The notes under the pieces: generated by a model
The model's database searches: none
Seen by the model: the letters and a program-made list of their open reading frames with translations, nothing else
What the model was told of the DNA's origin: nothing
Assembly (NCBI RefSeq): GCF_025751535.1
Contig: NZ_JAOWLC010000011.1
Location: forward strand, 62,001 to 126,000
DNA from: Lentibacter sp. XHP0401
GTDB lineage: Bacteria > Pseudomonadota > Alphaproteobacteria > Rhodobacterales > Rhodobacteraceae
Length of the DNA: 64,000 nt
Direction of reading: 5' to 3'
Program-made: the position numbers and the translations under genes
Shown: one piece after another, positions 8,755 through 18,264 of the stretch
Numbering within the stretch: position 1 is the stretch's first letter
Layout: the number at the start of each line of letters is the position of its first letter

Positions 8755-9732
8755 TCACTCGGGGACGCAAATCTGCCCTGCGCGCACCGCTTTTGACGTG
8801 CGCCAGATCAGCCCGATCACGACGAGAACAAGCAGCGCCAGAAGGCCTGTGCCAATCCCGCGGTGTGCCACGGAACCCGCAGCATGGGCATAGCCGAAAC
8901 TGGCAATCGCAAGCGCCGCAACGGGGAAGGACAAGGCCCACCACGACAGCGCAAAAGGCAAGCCGCGAAGCTTCGACGCTTGTGTCAAAACAAGCAGCGC
9001 AAAAATATAACCGGCGCTCAGCAGAAAATGCCCGAACGGCCCGACTTCTCCCTCCAGTCGCAACCACGATGTGAAAGCAACAGCAGGCGGCGCGACCAAA
9101 ATCATCAAGGTCGGCACCATTTTGCCGGGCATCGGATCATGAAACATAAGACGGTTCATAACCAGCGTCAGCAGCACGACCCAGAAGATCAACCCGCCCG
9201 AAAAAAACAGCCAAGACACTTCCAGATAGCCAAGCTTTGCGCCCGCCAGAGGCACAATCACATTACCCACTGCAGGAATAAACCACGCAGGCGTCATCAT
9301 CCCCGTCTGGAAAGGCCGATGGCCGATCCACGCAGAAATAACCGCTAGCGCTAGCAGCCCCTGCGCAGCCGTCCCGATCATCCAGAACACTTCCGCAAGC
9401 GCCGGCACAATCTCGAGAAGCGCAGTCGCCAGCAGCAGTAATGAAATCGAAACCGCAGGAAAGAAAGCGATCTTGACGGGGTGATGCCAGTCAGCGGACA
9501 CCTCGGCAGGATGGCGCAGCGCTTTAGCCGCGTAGAGAACAGCGGTCGTGCCAAACAGCAAAGCTGAAACGACCAGCACAATCGAAGAAACCGTGTGGTC
9601 CAAGGCAAATGTCGTCTCCCCCGCGCGCAATGCAAGGGTAAGGCCCATCATGCCCATAGAGATGGCAAAGAACGTGATCGGAAAGTTGGCAAGCCGTGTG
9701 GGGCTGTGCGGCGTGGCGGCAGAAACCGACAT
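8755..9732 (-). CDS. TehA/SLAC1-family anion channel or dicarboxylate/tellurite permease
   Basis: 325 residues with about ten hydrophobic helices. The start RLANFPITFFAISMGMMGLTLAL and the later TPAWFIPAVGNVIVPLAG are TehA/SLAC1 (voltage-dependent anion channel superfamily) features. TehA-type proteins conduct small anions; the physiological substrate here is unknown. The gene starts 78 bases after the cydX stop on the same strand, so it may be transcribed at the end of the cyd operon. An anion-channel role is family inference. Confidence 0.75.
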   Translation of the reverse strand: MSVSAATPHSPTRLANFPITFFAISMGMMGLTLALRAGETTFALDHTVSSIVLVVSALLFGTTAVLYAAKALRHPAEVSADWHHPVKIAFFPAVSISLLLLATALLEIVPALAEVFWMIGTAAQGLLALAVISAWIGHRPFQTGMMTPAWFIPAVGNVIVPLAGAKLGYLEVSWLFFSGGLIFWVVLLTLVMNRLMFHDPMPGKMVPTLMILVAPPAVAFTSWLRLEGEVGPFGHFLLSAGYIFALLVLTQASKLRGLPFALSWWALSFPVAALAIASFGYAHAAGSVAHRGIGTGLLALLVLVVIGLIWRTSKAVRAGQICVPE

Positions 9733-9810
9733 GGTCAGACCTCTTGAATGTCAAAAATAGAATGCAGGCGCGCGGCAGGCTCGAAGCGTTGCCACGCACC
9801 ATTTTAGAGC

Positions 9811-9939
9811 CTAGCTGCGCGGGTCTTGAGTGCCTTTGGCAATCGTGCGCTCATCTTCCTTCAGCTCAAGCCACATCGCGTTCATCACCGCGAAAATAGC
9901 AGCCAGCGGCAGGCCAAGTATCCATGCAAAATACCACAT
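9811..9939 (-). CDS. cydX: Cytochrome bd oxidase small subunit CydX
   Basis: A 42-residue single-helix protein beginning MWYFAWILGLPLAAIF and continuing with the charged MWLELKEDE segment, which is the CydX/YbgT signature. CydX stabilises the haem groups of cytochrome bd. It lies 14 bases after the cydB stop on the same strand, its normal place. The ATG is preceded by AAGGA. Confidence 0.93.
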   Translation of the reverse strand: MWYFAWILGLPLAAIFAVMNAMWLELKEDERTIAKGTQDPRS

Positions 9940-9953
9940 AGGTCGTCCTTTCC

Positions 9954-11117
9954 TTAATAAACCGAGTGAGAGTTTTCAGACACATCGTCTTCCGTGACCT
10001 TGCCCCAGAGCACTTTATACACCCAAGCGGTATACATCATGATCAGTGGCATGAAGATCACGGTCGCAACCAGCATAACAAACAAGGTGAGGTGCGACGA
10101 CGAACTGTTCCAGACGGTCAGTGATGACCGCGGATCGCTCGACGAGGGCATGATAAACGGAAACATGGTCAGACCGACCGAAGAGATCACCCCGAGGATC
10201 GACATTTTGGAGAACAGAAGGGTCGACACTTCACGCCCCGCCCGCAGGCCGAGGAAGGTAAGCGCCCCACCGAGGAAGGCCATGACCGGAGCGATCATAA
10301 TCCACGGACGGTCCGAATAGGCCGTGAGCCAGCTCGCCGTGCGCTCGACTTCAAAATGCAGCGGGTTCGATGGTCCGCCGGTGACATAGTCACCGACAAT
10401 ACGGAACCCTTCAATGCCGACAGCAAGCCAGACACCAGCCAAAGCATAAGCCCCCATAGCCACCAGCGCCGCAACCGATCCGATCGCGCGGGCGCGGGTC
10501 TGCACAGGGCCTTCCGCCTTCAGAGTGAGCCATGCCGCACCGTGCATCAGCAACATCGCCAGCGAAACAACACCCGCAAGAACAGAAAACGGATCAAGCA
10601 GGCCGATAAACTTCATGTACCAAGCGCCCTCGTAGATCGTGTGCAGGTCGTCAGTAAAGTAGAAGGGCACACCTTGTATGACGTTGCCAACAGCCACGCC
10701 GAAAAGAAGCGCAGGCACCGCCCCACTGATGCAGAGTGACCAGTCCCAAGCCGAGCGCCAGCGCTCGTCATCACGCTTGGAGCGATACTTGAACGCCACA
10801 GGCCGCACAATGAAAGCCGAAAGGATGACAAACATCGCCAGATAAAAGCCCGAAAAGCTCACCGCATAGAGCGGCGGCCAGGCAGCAAAAATCGCCCCGC
10901 CCCCGAGAATAAACCAGACTTGGTTACCCTCCCAGACAGGGCCGACAGTGTTGATGGCCACACGGCGCTGCGTATCTGTTTTGGCCACGAAGGGAAGCAA
11001 AGCGCCAACCCCCATGTCAAACCCGTCCGTCAGCGCAAATCCGATCAGCAAGACCCCAAGAAGGCCCCACCAGATCACGCGCAGCAGTTCATAACTCATA
11101 AGTTCATGCAGGATCAT
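9954..11117 (-). CDS. cydB: Cytochrome bd ubiquinol oxidase subunit II
   Basis: 387 residues starting at the ATG with GGAG nearby (GGAGTAAAACAC). The N-terminal pattern IWWGLLGVLLIGFALTDGFDMGVGALLP, NTVGPVWEGNQVWFILGGGAIFAAWP and the C-terminal FPFIMPSSSDPRSSLTVWNSSSS-like region define CydB. It forms the membrane heterodimer with CydA that reduces oxygen to water using quinol. It begins 5 bases downstream of cydA. Confidence 0.96.
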   Translation of the reverse strand: MILHELMSYELLRVIWWGLLGVLLIGFALTDGFDMGVGALLPFVAKTDTQRRVAINTVGPVWEGNQVWFILGGGAIFAAWPPLYAVSFSGFYLAMFVILSAFIVRPVAFKYRSKRDDERWRSAWDWSLCISGAVPALLFGVAVGNVIQGVPFYFTDDLHTIYEGAWYMKFIGLLDPFSVLAGVVSLAMLLMHGAAWLTLKAEGPVQTRARAIGSVAALVAMGAYALAGVWLAVGIEGFRIVGDYVTGGPSNPLHFEVERTASWLTAYSDRPWIMIAPVMAFLGGALTFLGLRAGREVSTLLFSKMSILGVISSVGLTMFPFIMPSSSDPRSSLTVWNSSSSHLTLFVMLVATVIFMPLIMMYTAWVYKVLWGKVTEDDVSENSHSVY

Positions 11118-11122
11118 GTGTT

Positions 11123-12733
11123 TTACTCCGCAGGTGTTGCGATGGCGTCAGCATTTTGCCGGCCCGCCAATCGGTCTTGGTGACGTTTGTTCCACGCTTC
11201 GGTTTCTTCCACGTCCTGATACGGGCCCTTGCGGATGTATTTCAGCATCAGCCCCATCTCGATGATGAACAGAACGGTGTAAAAGATAACAAAGCCCGCG
11301 AGTGTCATCGCAACTTCTGTCATCGACAAAGCCGAAACAGACATCGCAGTCGGCAATACCCCGTCCACTGTCCACGGCTGGCGGCCATATTCGGCAACAA
11401 ACCAGCCAAGCTCGGCAGCAATCCACGGTGCAGGGATCATCCACACAGCCAGGTGCAATGCAGGGCGCGGAAAGTTCATACCCTTGAAGGAGGCTCGGTA
11501 GAAGAAATAGCCCATCGTCGCGATGAATCCAAAGCCAAGGCCCACCATGATACGGAAGGCCCAGAACAGCGGCCAAACCTTTGGCACAGTGTAATCGGCG
11601 GCGGCTTTGATCTGCTCTTCCGTCGCATCCAGCGGGTTATCGACATATCTTTTGAGCAAGTAAGCAAACCCGAGATCGGCCGAATGCGCCTCAAATTGCG
11701 CAGCCATTGCAGGGTCGACATTTTCACGATGCTCACGCACTTCCAAAAGCGCCTCATAAGCGATCATACCAGAGCGAATACGCCGCTCGGCATCCGCCAC
11801 AAGGTCGTTGATCCCGGGAATTTCCGTGGTCAAAGAGCGAGTGCCGATCAGACCCATCGCCCAAGGGATCTCGATCGCATAATGCGTCTCGCGCGCCTCT
11901 TGATCGGGAAAGCCGATCAGGTTGAACGGCGCAGGCGCCTCATGGGTTTCCCACATCGCTTCAATCGCCGCGAGCTTCATCTTCTGGCTGTGCGTCGCCG
12001 AGTAGCCTGACTCGTCGCCCAGCAGAACAACGGAAAAGGCAGAGGCCAAGCCGAAAGCAGCCGCAACAGTAATAGAACGGCGTGCCAGCTCGACATGTCG
12101 GCTGCGCAGCAAATACCAGGCCGAAACGCCCAGCACAAACACAGAGGCCGTCACATATCCCGCCGAGACGGTGTGCACAAATTTGGCCTGCGCCACTTCG
12201 TTGAACAGCACTTCAAAGAAGTCGGTCATCTCCATACGCATGGTCATCGGGTTGAATTCGGCCCCGACAGGGTTTTGCATCCATCCGTTGGCGATCAAAA
12301 TCCAAAGCGCCGAGAAGTTGGAGCCAATGGCCACCAGCCATGCCACAACCAGGTGAGCAACCTTGCTCAGCTTGTCCCATCCAAAGAAGAACAAACCGAC
12401 AAAGGTGGCCTCAAGGAAGAAAGCCATAAGCCCCTCAATCGCCAGAGGCGCGCCGAAAATATCGCCGACATAGTGGCTATAGTAGCTCCAGTTCATCCCG
12501 AACTGAAATTCCATGGTAATGCCCGTGGCCACGCCAAGGGCAAAGTTGATGCCAAACAGCATCCCCCAAAACTTCGTCATCTGCCGCCAGATCGGGCGGT
12601 TGGTCATAACATAGACCGTTTCCATGATGGCCACGAGGATCGACAGACCCAAAGTCAGCGGCACAAAAAGGAAGTGAAACATCACCGTCGTCGCAAATTG
12701 CAGGCGCGACAGCTCGATGATACCAAATTCCAT
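11123..12733 (-). CDS. cydA: Cytochrome bd ubiquinol oxidase subunit I
   Basis: 536 residues from the ATG at 12733 (MEFGIIELSRLQFATTVMFH), chosen because the family starts here and GGAG lies just upstream. His20 corresponds to the haem b595 ligand, and the b558 histidine is in the AKFVHTVSAGYV region. The quinol loop GDESGYSATHSQKMKLAAIEA with downstream APAPFNLIGFPDQE is of the long, E. coli type. The C-terminal EYGRQPWTVDGVLPT is conserved. Candidate FNR-controlled promoter upstream. Confidence 0.96.
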   Translation of the reverse strand: MEFGIIELSRLQFATTVMFHFLFVPLTLGLSILVAIMETVYVMTNRPIWRQMTKFWGMLFGINFALGVATGITMEFQFGMNWSYYSHYVGDIFGAPLAIEGLMAFFLEATFVGLFFFGWDKLSKVAHLVVAWLVAIGSNFSALWILIANGWMQNPVGAEFNPMTMRMEMTDFFEVLFNEVAQAKFVHTVSAGYVTASVFVLGVSAWYLLRSRHVELARRSITVAAAFGLASAFSVVLLGDESGYSATHSQKMKLAAIEAMWETHEAPAPFNLIGFPDQEARETHYAIEIPWAMGLIGTRSLTTEIPGINDLVADAERRIRSGMIAYEALLEVREHRENVDPAMAAQFEAHSADLGFAYLLKRYVDNPLDATEEQIKAAADYTVPKVWPLFWAFRIMVGLGFGFIATMGYFFYRASFKGMNFPRPALHLAVWMIPAPWIAAELGWFVAEYGRQPWTVDGVLPTAMSVSALSMTEVAMTLAGFVIFYTVLFIIEMGLMLKYIRKGPYQDVEETEAWNKRHQDRLAGRQNADAIATPAE

Positions 12734-12793
12734 ATCAACAGCTCCAGTTTTCGAAGGGCCGAATCCCTTCGAGTTAAATTCCGATAGTGGAAT

Positions 12794-12834
12794 GTAATAA
12801 GGCGTTTTCGAAAGTTGGAATTGATCCAAGTCAA
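12794..12834 (-). promoter_or_regulatory. FnrL-type box and -10 of cydA promoter
   Basis: TTGATCCAAGTCAA at 12821-12834 matches the FNR consensus TTGAT-N4-ATCAA with one mismatch. On the minus strand TATTAC (12799-12794) lies at the spacing of a -10 element, so the box centre falls about 41 bases before the expected start of transcription, as in class II FNR activation. Confidence 0.6.
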
Positions 12835-12856
12835 TAAGCGATATATTTAATATATC

Positions 12857-14500
12857 TTATTTCAAACCAACGGCCCTATCCGAAAACCCGATTTCAACAG
12901 CCTGATGCGCTGCAATCAGGATCGCGGCTTCAGGCAGAAAACCCCGTATGCCGTTCAAAGCCTTCAGTGCGGTTTCTTCGTCCAGCCCTTCGGTTGGCTC
13001 ATCCAGAAGCAACACATCAGGCCGCCTCAAAAGCGCGCGCGCAAGCGTCAGCCTGCGGGCCTCACCGCCCGAAAGCCCTGCCCCGCGCGCGCCGATATGT
13101 GTCTCCAGACCCTCGCGCGCCCTGAGTGTTCCGGCAAGCTGAACCGCCTCCAACACCTGCCAAAGCACAGCGTCATCACTGTCAGGCGCGGCAAGCCGCA
13201 AAGCCTCACGCACCGTCCCCGACATCAGCGCACTGCGCTGCGGAAGAAGCGTCACAGATTGGCGCAAAGCTTGCGCGCCCCAGTCCTCGACACTCAGATC
13301 ACCCAACGTAATGCGCCCCGCCGCTACGGAGTGCAACTGCGCCACCGCAAGCAGAAGCGTCGATTTTCCCGAGCCGCTAGGCCCCGTCAAAGCCAGGGTC
13401 TCACCCGCCGCCACGGCAAAGCTCATATCCGTCACAATCGCGGTTTCGCTGCGCGGACGGTGCAGCGTCACGCCCTCAAGCACCAAGGGCAGCGCCGATT
13501 GTGCAACCGCCTCGCCCGCACCCGGCGCAGGCGTGGCCAAGTCCCGCGATACACGCCGCGCCGCCTCGACCATCCGCCCGATCTCGCTCGCGGCACGCCG
13601 CAACGGTGCGATGGTTTCCGCCAAAGCCAGCGTGGCAAAAAAACCGAGCGCCGCAAAAGCAGGGGCAATCACTCCCGCCTGAACCATTGTAATCCCGATC
13701 CACAAACTCCCTCCCGCGACAACAGCACCCAGCATCTGGATCGCCGCCCCTGCAAGGCGCTCGGCGTGGTCCTGTTCGCGTCTCAAGTCGATACGCTTCA
13801 TGTCCGCCGCCCGCGTGGCCTCGGCTTGCGCCGCCAAACGGCCATAAACCCGCAAATCGGCACGCGCGCGGATAAGATCAATCAACCGCGAGCGAAACGC
13901 CTGCGCCGCAACCTCTGCCCGCCTCGAAAGCGGCGCAGCACGGCGCATCGTTTGCCAGAATATCGCCGCCATCCCCGCCAGATAGCCCAGCAAAACCCAA
14001 ACAGCGACAGGCAAGCCAACCAGCGCCCACAGCGCAACAAAGGCAATAAGCTGCGTCACCAATCCAGCCATGACAGGCAGCACAAGCCGCAATGACACCC
14101 CGTCTAGCGCATCAACATCCGCGGTGAGCCGGTTCAACGCCTGCGCACCGCGAATACGCACCATCCGCGCATAGGGCGCAGCCAGCAACCCGCCAAGCAA
14201 GCGCAGCCGCAAAACCTCAAGCGCGCGCAGCGTGGCATCATGGGTTAAAACCCGCTCGCCATAGCGCGCCGCCGCACGGCCAAGCGCCAGAAAGCGCACC
14301 ATGGCAGAAGGGCGGAACACATCAAAAACAGCGCCCACACCCGCAAGGCCGGCAGCCGCCGCTGCGGTAATAAACCACCCCGACAAGCCAAGCAAAGCCG
14401 CGCCCATTACCAGCACGGCAACACTCAGCAATGCCCCGCGCAAAAGTGCCACGGGCTGTTCGCGCTGGATCGTCAGAAAAACCTGCCAAAGCGATATCAT
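12857..14500 (-). CDS. cydC: Heterodimeric ABC exporter CydDC, subunit CydC
   Basis: 547 residues: N-terminal six-helix exporter domain beginning with the CydC mark ALLGLSGWFITAAAAAGL, then an ATPase domain with Walker [10 protein letters not shown], signature LSGGEARRLTLARAL and Walker B VLLLDEPTEGLDEE. CydDC exports reduced thiols (cysteine, glutathione) and is needed for cytochrome bd assembly. It overlaps cydD by four bases and lies directly upstream of the cydA promoter. Confidence 0.93.
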   Translation of the reverse strand: MISLWQVFLTIQREQPVALLRGALLSVAVLVMGAALLGLSGWFITAAAAAGLAGVGAVFDVFRPSAMVRFLALGRAAARYGERVLTHDATLRALEVLRLRLLGGLLAAPYARMVRIRGAQALNRLTADVDALDGVSLRLVLPVMAGLVTQLIAFVALWALVGLPVAVWVLLGYLAGMAAIFWQTMRRAAPLSRRAEVAAQAFRSRLIDLIRARADLRVYGRLAAQAEATRAADMKRIDLRREQDHAERLAGAAIQMLGAVVAGGSLWIGITMVQAGVIAPAFAALGFFATLALAETIAPLRRAASEIGRMVEAARRVSRDLATPAPGAGEAVAQSALPLVLEGVTLHRPRSETAIVTDMSFAVAAGETLALTGPSGSGKSTLLLAVAQLHSVAAGRITLGDLSVEDWGAQALRQSVTLLPQRSALMSGTVREALRLAAPDSDDAVLWQVLEAVQLAGTLRAREGLETHIGARGAGLSGGEARRLTLARALLRRPDVLLLDEPTEGLDEETALKALNGIRGFLPEAAILIAAHQAVEIGFSDRAVGLK

Positions 14501-16161
14501 GATGCGTCTCCGATCCTGATAATCCGGTCCATACGCGCTGCAAGCCCGCTGTCATGTGTGGCAATAATCAGCGTCGCCCCGCGCTCAGCTTGGGCGATCA
14601 AGCCCTCCGTCACCGCCTGCGCCGTAGCCGCGTCCAGATCGGCAGTCGGTTCATCCGCAAGGATCACATCGGGCGCGCCGTAAATGGCCCGCGCCAAGGT
14701 AATCCGCCGCGCCTCTCCGCCCGAAAGCCCGCCGCCCGTTTCGCCCAAACGTGTGTTCAGCCCCTGCGGCAACGCCTCCACAACCTCGGCAACCGCCGCC
14801 TGCTGCAACGCATCTTCAAGCCCGCCCTCGCGGCCAAGGCTCACGTTCCGGCGCAAACTCGCGTTCAAGAAATGCGGCGCCTGCGGCATCCAGCCGATCC
14901 GCGCGCGCCAGGCATCTGCCGTCTTTTCGCCCAGCGCGCAGCCCGCAACCTGCACTGTGCCGGCACTCGGCATCATGAGCCCTGCCATAAGCCGCAGCGC
15001 CGTTGTCTTGCCTGCCCCGCTTGGCCCAACCAAAGCAACGGTCTCGCCCTCGTTGATACTTAAATCCTCAAGCACCCGCCCGTTGGGCAGCACGCATCCC
15101 TTGAGGCTAATGTCCGCACGCCCCGCCAAAGGCGCAGCAGGCCCGCCAAGCCCCGGCAGCTCCGGCGTATCCGCGGCCTCCCAAGCTGTCAGATCCTCCG
15201 CCACAGCGTCAGCGGCAGCCTTGTCATGCCATGCGGTCGAAAGGTCGCGCAAAGGCTGGTAAAATTCGGGGGCCAACAGCAGCATGAATATCCCTGCCTC
15301 TGGTGTCAAAGCCCCGCCCCATGCGCCGAATTCCAACACCCCCAGCAATGAAAATCCGACATACACCGCCACCATCGCAACCCCGATTGCGGCAAAAAGC
15401 TCCAGCACGGTCGAGGATAAAAACGCCACCCGCAGCACAGCCATAGTGCGCTGCCGCAAATCCCCCGCCTTCGTAGCGAATTCATCCATCACCGCATGAT
15501 GCGCCCCCAGCAAGCGGATATCGACCAGCGCCGAAAGCCGCTCGACAAGCATGTCATTGAGCGTGCCGATCTCCGACATCTGCCGTTCGCTGGCCTCCTT
15601 GGCAGCATAGCCAACCAGCGCCATAAACACCGGAATAAGCGGCCCCGAGATCATCAAGACAATCGCAACTGCCCACGAGTTCCACAGAGCGAGCGCAAAA
15701 ATCACGATGGGCAAAACCATAACCCGCGCCTGCGCAGGCGCATAACGGGTCACATATGGCCCCAGCAAATCAAGCTTTTCCCCCGCCAGCGCCGAGACAC
15801 TTCCCGCCCCGCCAAACGGGCTGTCGGAAGCGCGCCGCACCTCGGTTTCAACAATCCGCACCCGCACCTGCGCAATCACCTCTTCCGCAGCAGCGTCGGC
15901 CTTGGCTTCAGACAACACGCCCAGCAGCGCCCGCAGCGCACCCAATGCGATGAAACCGCCCCCCGCCAGCGCCGCCGAAACATCCGCTCCAGTCAGAAGT
16001 CCGCCCAGCGCATAAGCCACAATCGCGGCCTGAACCGGCCAGATCAAACTCGCAAACACCGACAAGACACTGGCCTGCTTACGCAGCCCCAGCTCGGGCG
16101 CCGTCCACTTGTTCAAAGCGCGCACTGTCTTGCGCGGGGTCTGCTCGCTCGTTGTTGTCAC
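14497..16161 (-). CDS. cydD: Heterodimeric ABC exporter CydDC, subunit CydD
   Basis: 554 residues: exporter transmembrane domain with the CydD stretch SGPLIPVFMALVGYAAKEAS, then an ATPase domain with GPSGAGKTT, LSGGEARRITLARAIY and VILADEPTADLD. First gene of the minus-strand cyd cluster. Its promoter region carries an FNR-type box and a TATAAG -10 on the minus strand. Confidence 0.93.
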   Translation of the reverse strand: MTTTSEQTPRKTVRALNKWTAPELGLRKQASVLSVFASLIWPVQAAIVAYALGGLLTGADVSAALAGGGFIALGALRALLGVLSEAKADAAAEEVIAQVRVRIVETEVRRASDSPFGGAGSVSALAGEKLDLLGPYVTRYAPAQARVMVLPIVIFALALWNSWAVAIVLMISGPLIPVFMALVGYAAKEASERQMSEIGTLNDMLVERLSALVDIRLLGAHHAVMDEFATKAGDLRQRTMAVLRVAFLSSTVLELFAAIGVAMVAVYVGFSLLGVLEFGAWGGALTPEAGIFMLLLAPEFYQPLRDLSTAWHDKAAADAVAEDLTAWEAADTPELPGLGGPAAPLAGRADISLKGCVLPNGRVLEDLSINEGETVALVGPSGAGKTTALRLMAGLMMPSAGTVQVAGCALGEKTADAWRARIGWMPQAPHFLNASLRRNVSLGREGGLEDALQQAAVAEVVEALPQGLNTRLGETGGGLSGGEARRITLARAIYGAPDVILADEPTADLDAATAQAVTEGLIAQAERGATLIIATHDSGLAARMDRIIRIGDAS

Positions 16162-16192
16162 ATCAGTTCCTTAACATGAGTCTTTGATGCTT

Positions 16193-16233
16193 CTTATAAG
16201 GGTTTCGGCAAAGACAAAGCTGATCTGGATCAA
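16193..16233 (-). promoter_or_regulatory. FnrL-type box and -10 of cydD promoter
   Basis: CTGATCTGGATCAA (16220-16233) is a one-mismatch FNR box. The minus-strand TATAAG at 16198-16193 is a 5/6 match to the -10 consensus. The box centre falls about 41 bases before the predicted start, the class II activator position. Confidence 0.65.
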
Positions 16234-16297
16234 ACCCCGGGCCGTTTTCACGATACTGCCGTCAGAATCTTGTCCCTGACAAGAATACGCAAAAAGC

Positions 16298-16339
16298 TTG
16301 ATTACCATCAAAGCAGCCAGACCCGCCAAAGCCTAAACT
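16298..16339 (+). promoter_or_regulatory. Perfect FnrL-type box and -10 for the plus-strand secreted pair
   Basis: TTGATTACCATCAA (16298-16311) matches TTGAT-N4-ATCAA exactly. TAAACT at 16334-16339 sits where the -10 should be, which puts the predicted transcription start near 16346 with the box at -41.5. This promoter points away from cydD, toward the gene at 16387. Confidence 0.62.
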
Positions 16340-16386
16340 ATATGTGAAGTGTCGGCATTGGCCAGCACGGGAGGTAGGAGACAATC

Positions 16387-18264
16387 TTGAAACACATCAC
16401 ATTCAAAACAGTGCTCACCGTCCTTGCCTTGGCCTGTGCCGCACCTCTGGCTGCCGAGGGTGACTTCAAGAAAATCCTGATGGTGGTCGAAAACGAAGGC
16501 TCCATCCGCGAGAAAGTCGTCGAGTTCAAAATCAAACCGGAGGTCAAAGACCGCCTCTCCACCATGCGCAGCCTTGTCTCCGATCATGGCCTGCGCCAAA
16601 TGACCGATGCGCAGATCCTCTCCAACCGCGAGGCCATGGAAAGTGCTGCCGCCGCCGAGGGCTGGGGCATGTTCAACCTTGGCTTCGGCGCAGGCGGCGC
16701 TGTCGGCACAATCGCGGAAAACGCGCTGGAAATGGGCGGGTTGAGCAACGTCAATACCGCGATGACCAATCTGGGCCTGTTCATGACGGTCTGGCAGGTC
16801 AACATTGATCTCTGCTCTGGCGATAATCAATCCGCAGGCATCAACGCCTACAAAGGTGTTCTGGGCTACGCCATCGGCAAATGGGGCAGCTCCGCGCTGC
16901 AAGTCGGCAATGTGGCAGCCTTCGTGATCGACGTAGCGCTGCAAGAGTTCGGCAAAGCCGCATGGCTCGCCCGCACCGATGCATGGCGGCAGGCCTATAC
17001 CAAATATTACACCGAACGCGAGGCCAGCGCCGAGGCGGGCGAATACGGCGTGCAGCCGCTCTGGAGCGAGTCAAAAGAGAAGAAGCTCGCACGCGTCAGA
17101 GGCCAGACAGAAGGCGGCCGCACAATCAACGAATGGAAATTCCTGCTCGACTATTACCGCCAGAACGCCAAAAGTCCCTCGGGCTTCGAGGCCTTGGTGA
17201 TGACCGAAGTGCAAAATTACGTTGCGCGCTTCTGGAGCAGCAAAGATTTCAACGTCGAGAAAAACAACATCGACAGCAGTTCATGGGGCTTTGCCCGCGG
17301 TGCCAGCCTGACCGACGAAATCAGGCAAAAACTCGAAGACGAGCACCGCGCCAAACTGATGGCGATGCTCGTTAAAAAGGTCTTCCCCGAAATCGCGCGC
17401 CTGCAATGGTATCGCTCGCTTGAAGGCATTGTCAGCGACCTGAACAGCAAGACCCGCGCCGAACTCAACGATGTGATCCGCATCGACATCGGCGCATTCA
17501 ATCTGGTTACGCCTGCTAAAATCGTTCTGAAAAAGCCCAATGGCGGCGAATGGACAGGCAGTTTGCAGCCCAACCAGCCGCGCACATTGCAGATCACCAA
17601 ACTGGCGATGCTCAAGGCAGGCTGGCCCACAGAAATTTCTCTGGAGCTGCCCGACGGCACACAAACCCGCCCGCTCGCGCCGGTAAATGATTATGTCGCC
17701 ATCTCCTTTGGCGAGCCCGTCACGCCGCTGGTCGTCGTCTACAACCGCAAGGAAACCGCACCGAGCTGCACGATAACAACCATCCCGCTGCAAGGCGAAA
17801 GCACTACCCGCACCGAGACACGCCCCGCCCCCACAACCGATTTGGATATCGCAACCTATCCTGTGGGCGACGCGACCAACTATTCGCTCAGCCTTGTTCT
17901 CGGTGATTTCAACGGGCAAAACTGGCTCGCCGCCTCGCCCGGCGCCATGGGCGCGGGCAACACAAGCATGTTCTTCACCGTGCCCCGCTATGAAGATATT
18001 TCCAGAATTTCGGCCTGCGAGGGCGGCTTCCTCGTGGGCGACGCGCTTTCGCAGGCCCGGTGCAGGGTCGAGCGCCGCATAGACAGCGAAGATGAAAACG
18101 GAACACGCACCGAGACCCGCTGCACCTCGCAAATGACGATCAAAGTCAAAGGGGGCTACATCACCATGGGCGATGAAATGACATATGTTTCGCTCGATGG
18201 CGAAACAGGCGCAATGCTGCGCAACATTCTGAGACAAGGCATGTCCAAAGTGCAAAGGAACTGA
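16387..18264 (+). CDS. Secreted protein of unknown function, first of a two-gene unit
   Basis: 625 residues from a TTG start at 16387, supported by the purine-rich GGGAGGTAGGAG upstream and by an immediate signal peptide (MKHITFKTVLTVLALACAAP). No family is recognised. Seen: a glycine-rich stretch (residues about 95-120, including FNLGFGAGGAVG), a helical middle rich in charged residues, and a C-terminal half with beta-type sequence and paired cysteines. It overlaps the next gene and is preceded by a perfect FnrL-type box. Likely periplasmic or surface protein made at low oxygen; function unknown. Confidence 0.72.
   Translation: MKHITFKTVLTVLALACAAPLAAEGDFKKILMVVENEGSIREKVVEFKIKPEVKDRLSTMRSLVSDHGLRQMTDAQILSNREAMESAAAAEGWGMFNLGFGAGGAVGTIAENALEMGGLSNVNTAMTNLGLFMTVWQVNIDLCSGDNQSAGINAYKGVLGYAIGKWGSSALQVGNVAAFVIDVALQEFGKAAWLARTDAWRQAYTKYYTEREASAEAGEYGVQPLWSESKEKKLARVRGQTEGGRTINEWKFLLDYYRQNAKSPSGFEALVMTEVQNYVARFWSSKDFNVEKNNIDSSSWGFARGASLTDEIRQKLEDEHRAKLMAMLVKKVFPEIARLQWYRSLEGIVSDLNSKTRAELNDVIRIDIGAFNLVTPAKIVLKKPNGGEWTGSLQPNQPRTLQITKLAMLKAGWPTEISLELPDGTQTRPLAPVNDYVAISFGEPVTPLVVVYNRKETAPSCTITTIPLQGESTTRTETRPAPTTDLDIATYPVGDATNYSLSLVLGDFNGQNWLAASPGAMGAGNTSMFFTVPRYEDISRISACEGGFLVGDALSQARCRVERRIDSEDENGTRTETRCTSQMTIKVKGGYITMGDEMTYVSLDGETGAMLRNILRQGMSKVQRN

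Noticed and set aside
12905-14095. Long plus-strand frame opposite cydC
   Set aside because: Arg/Gln/Pro-rich shadow of the cydC coding sequence; no family resemblance.
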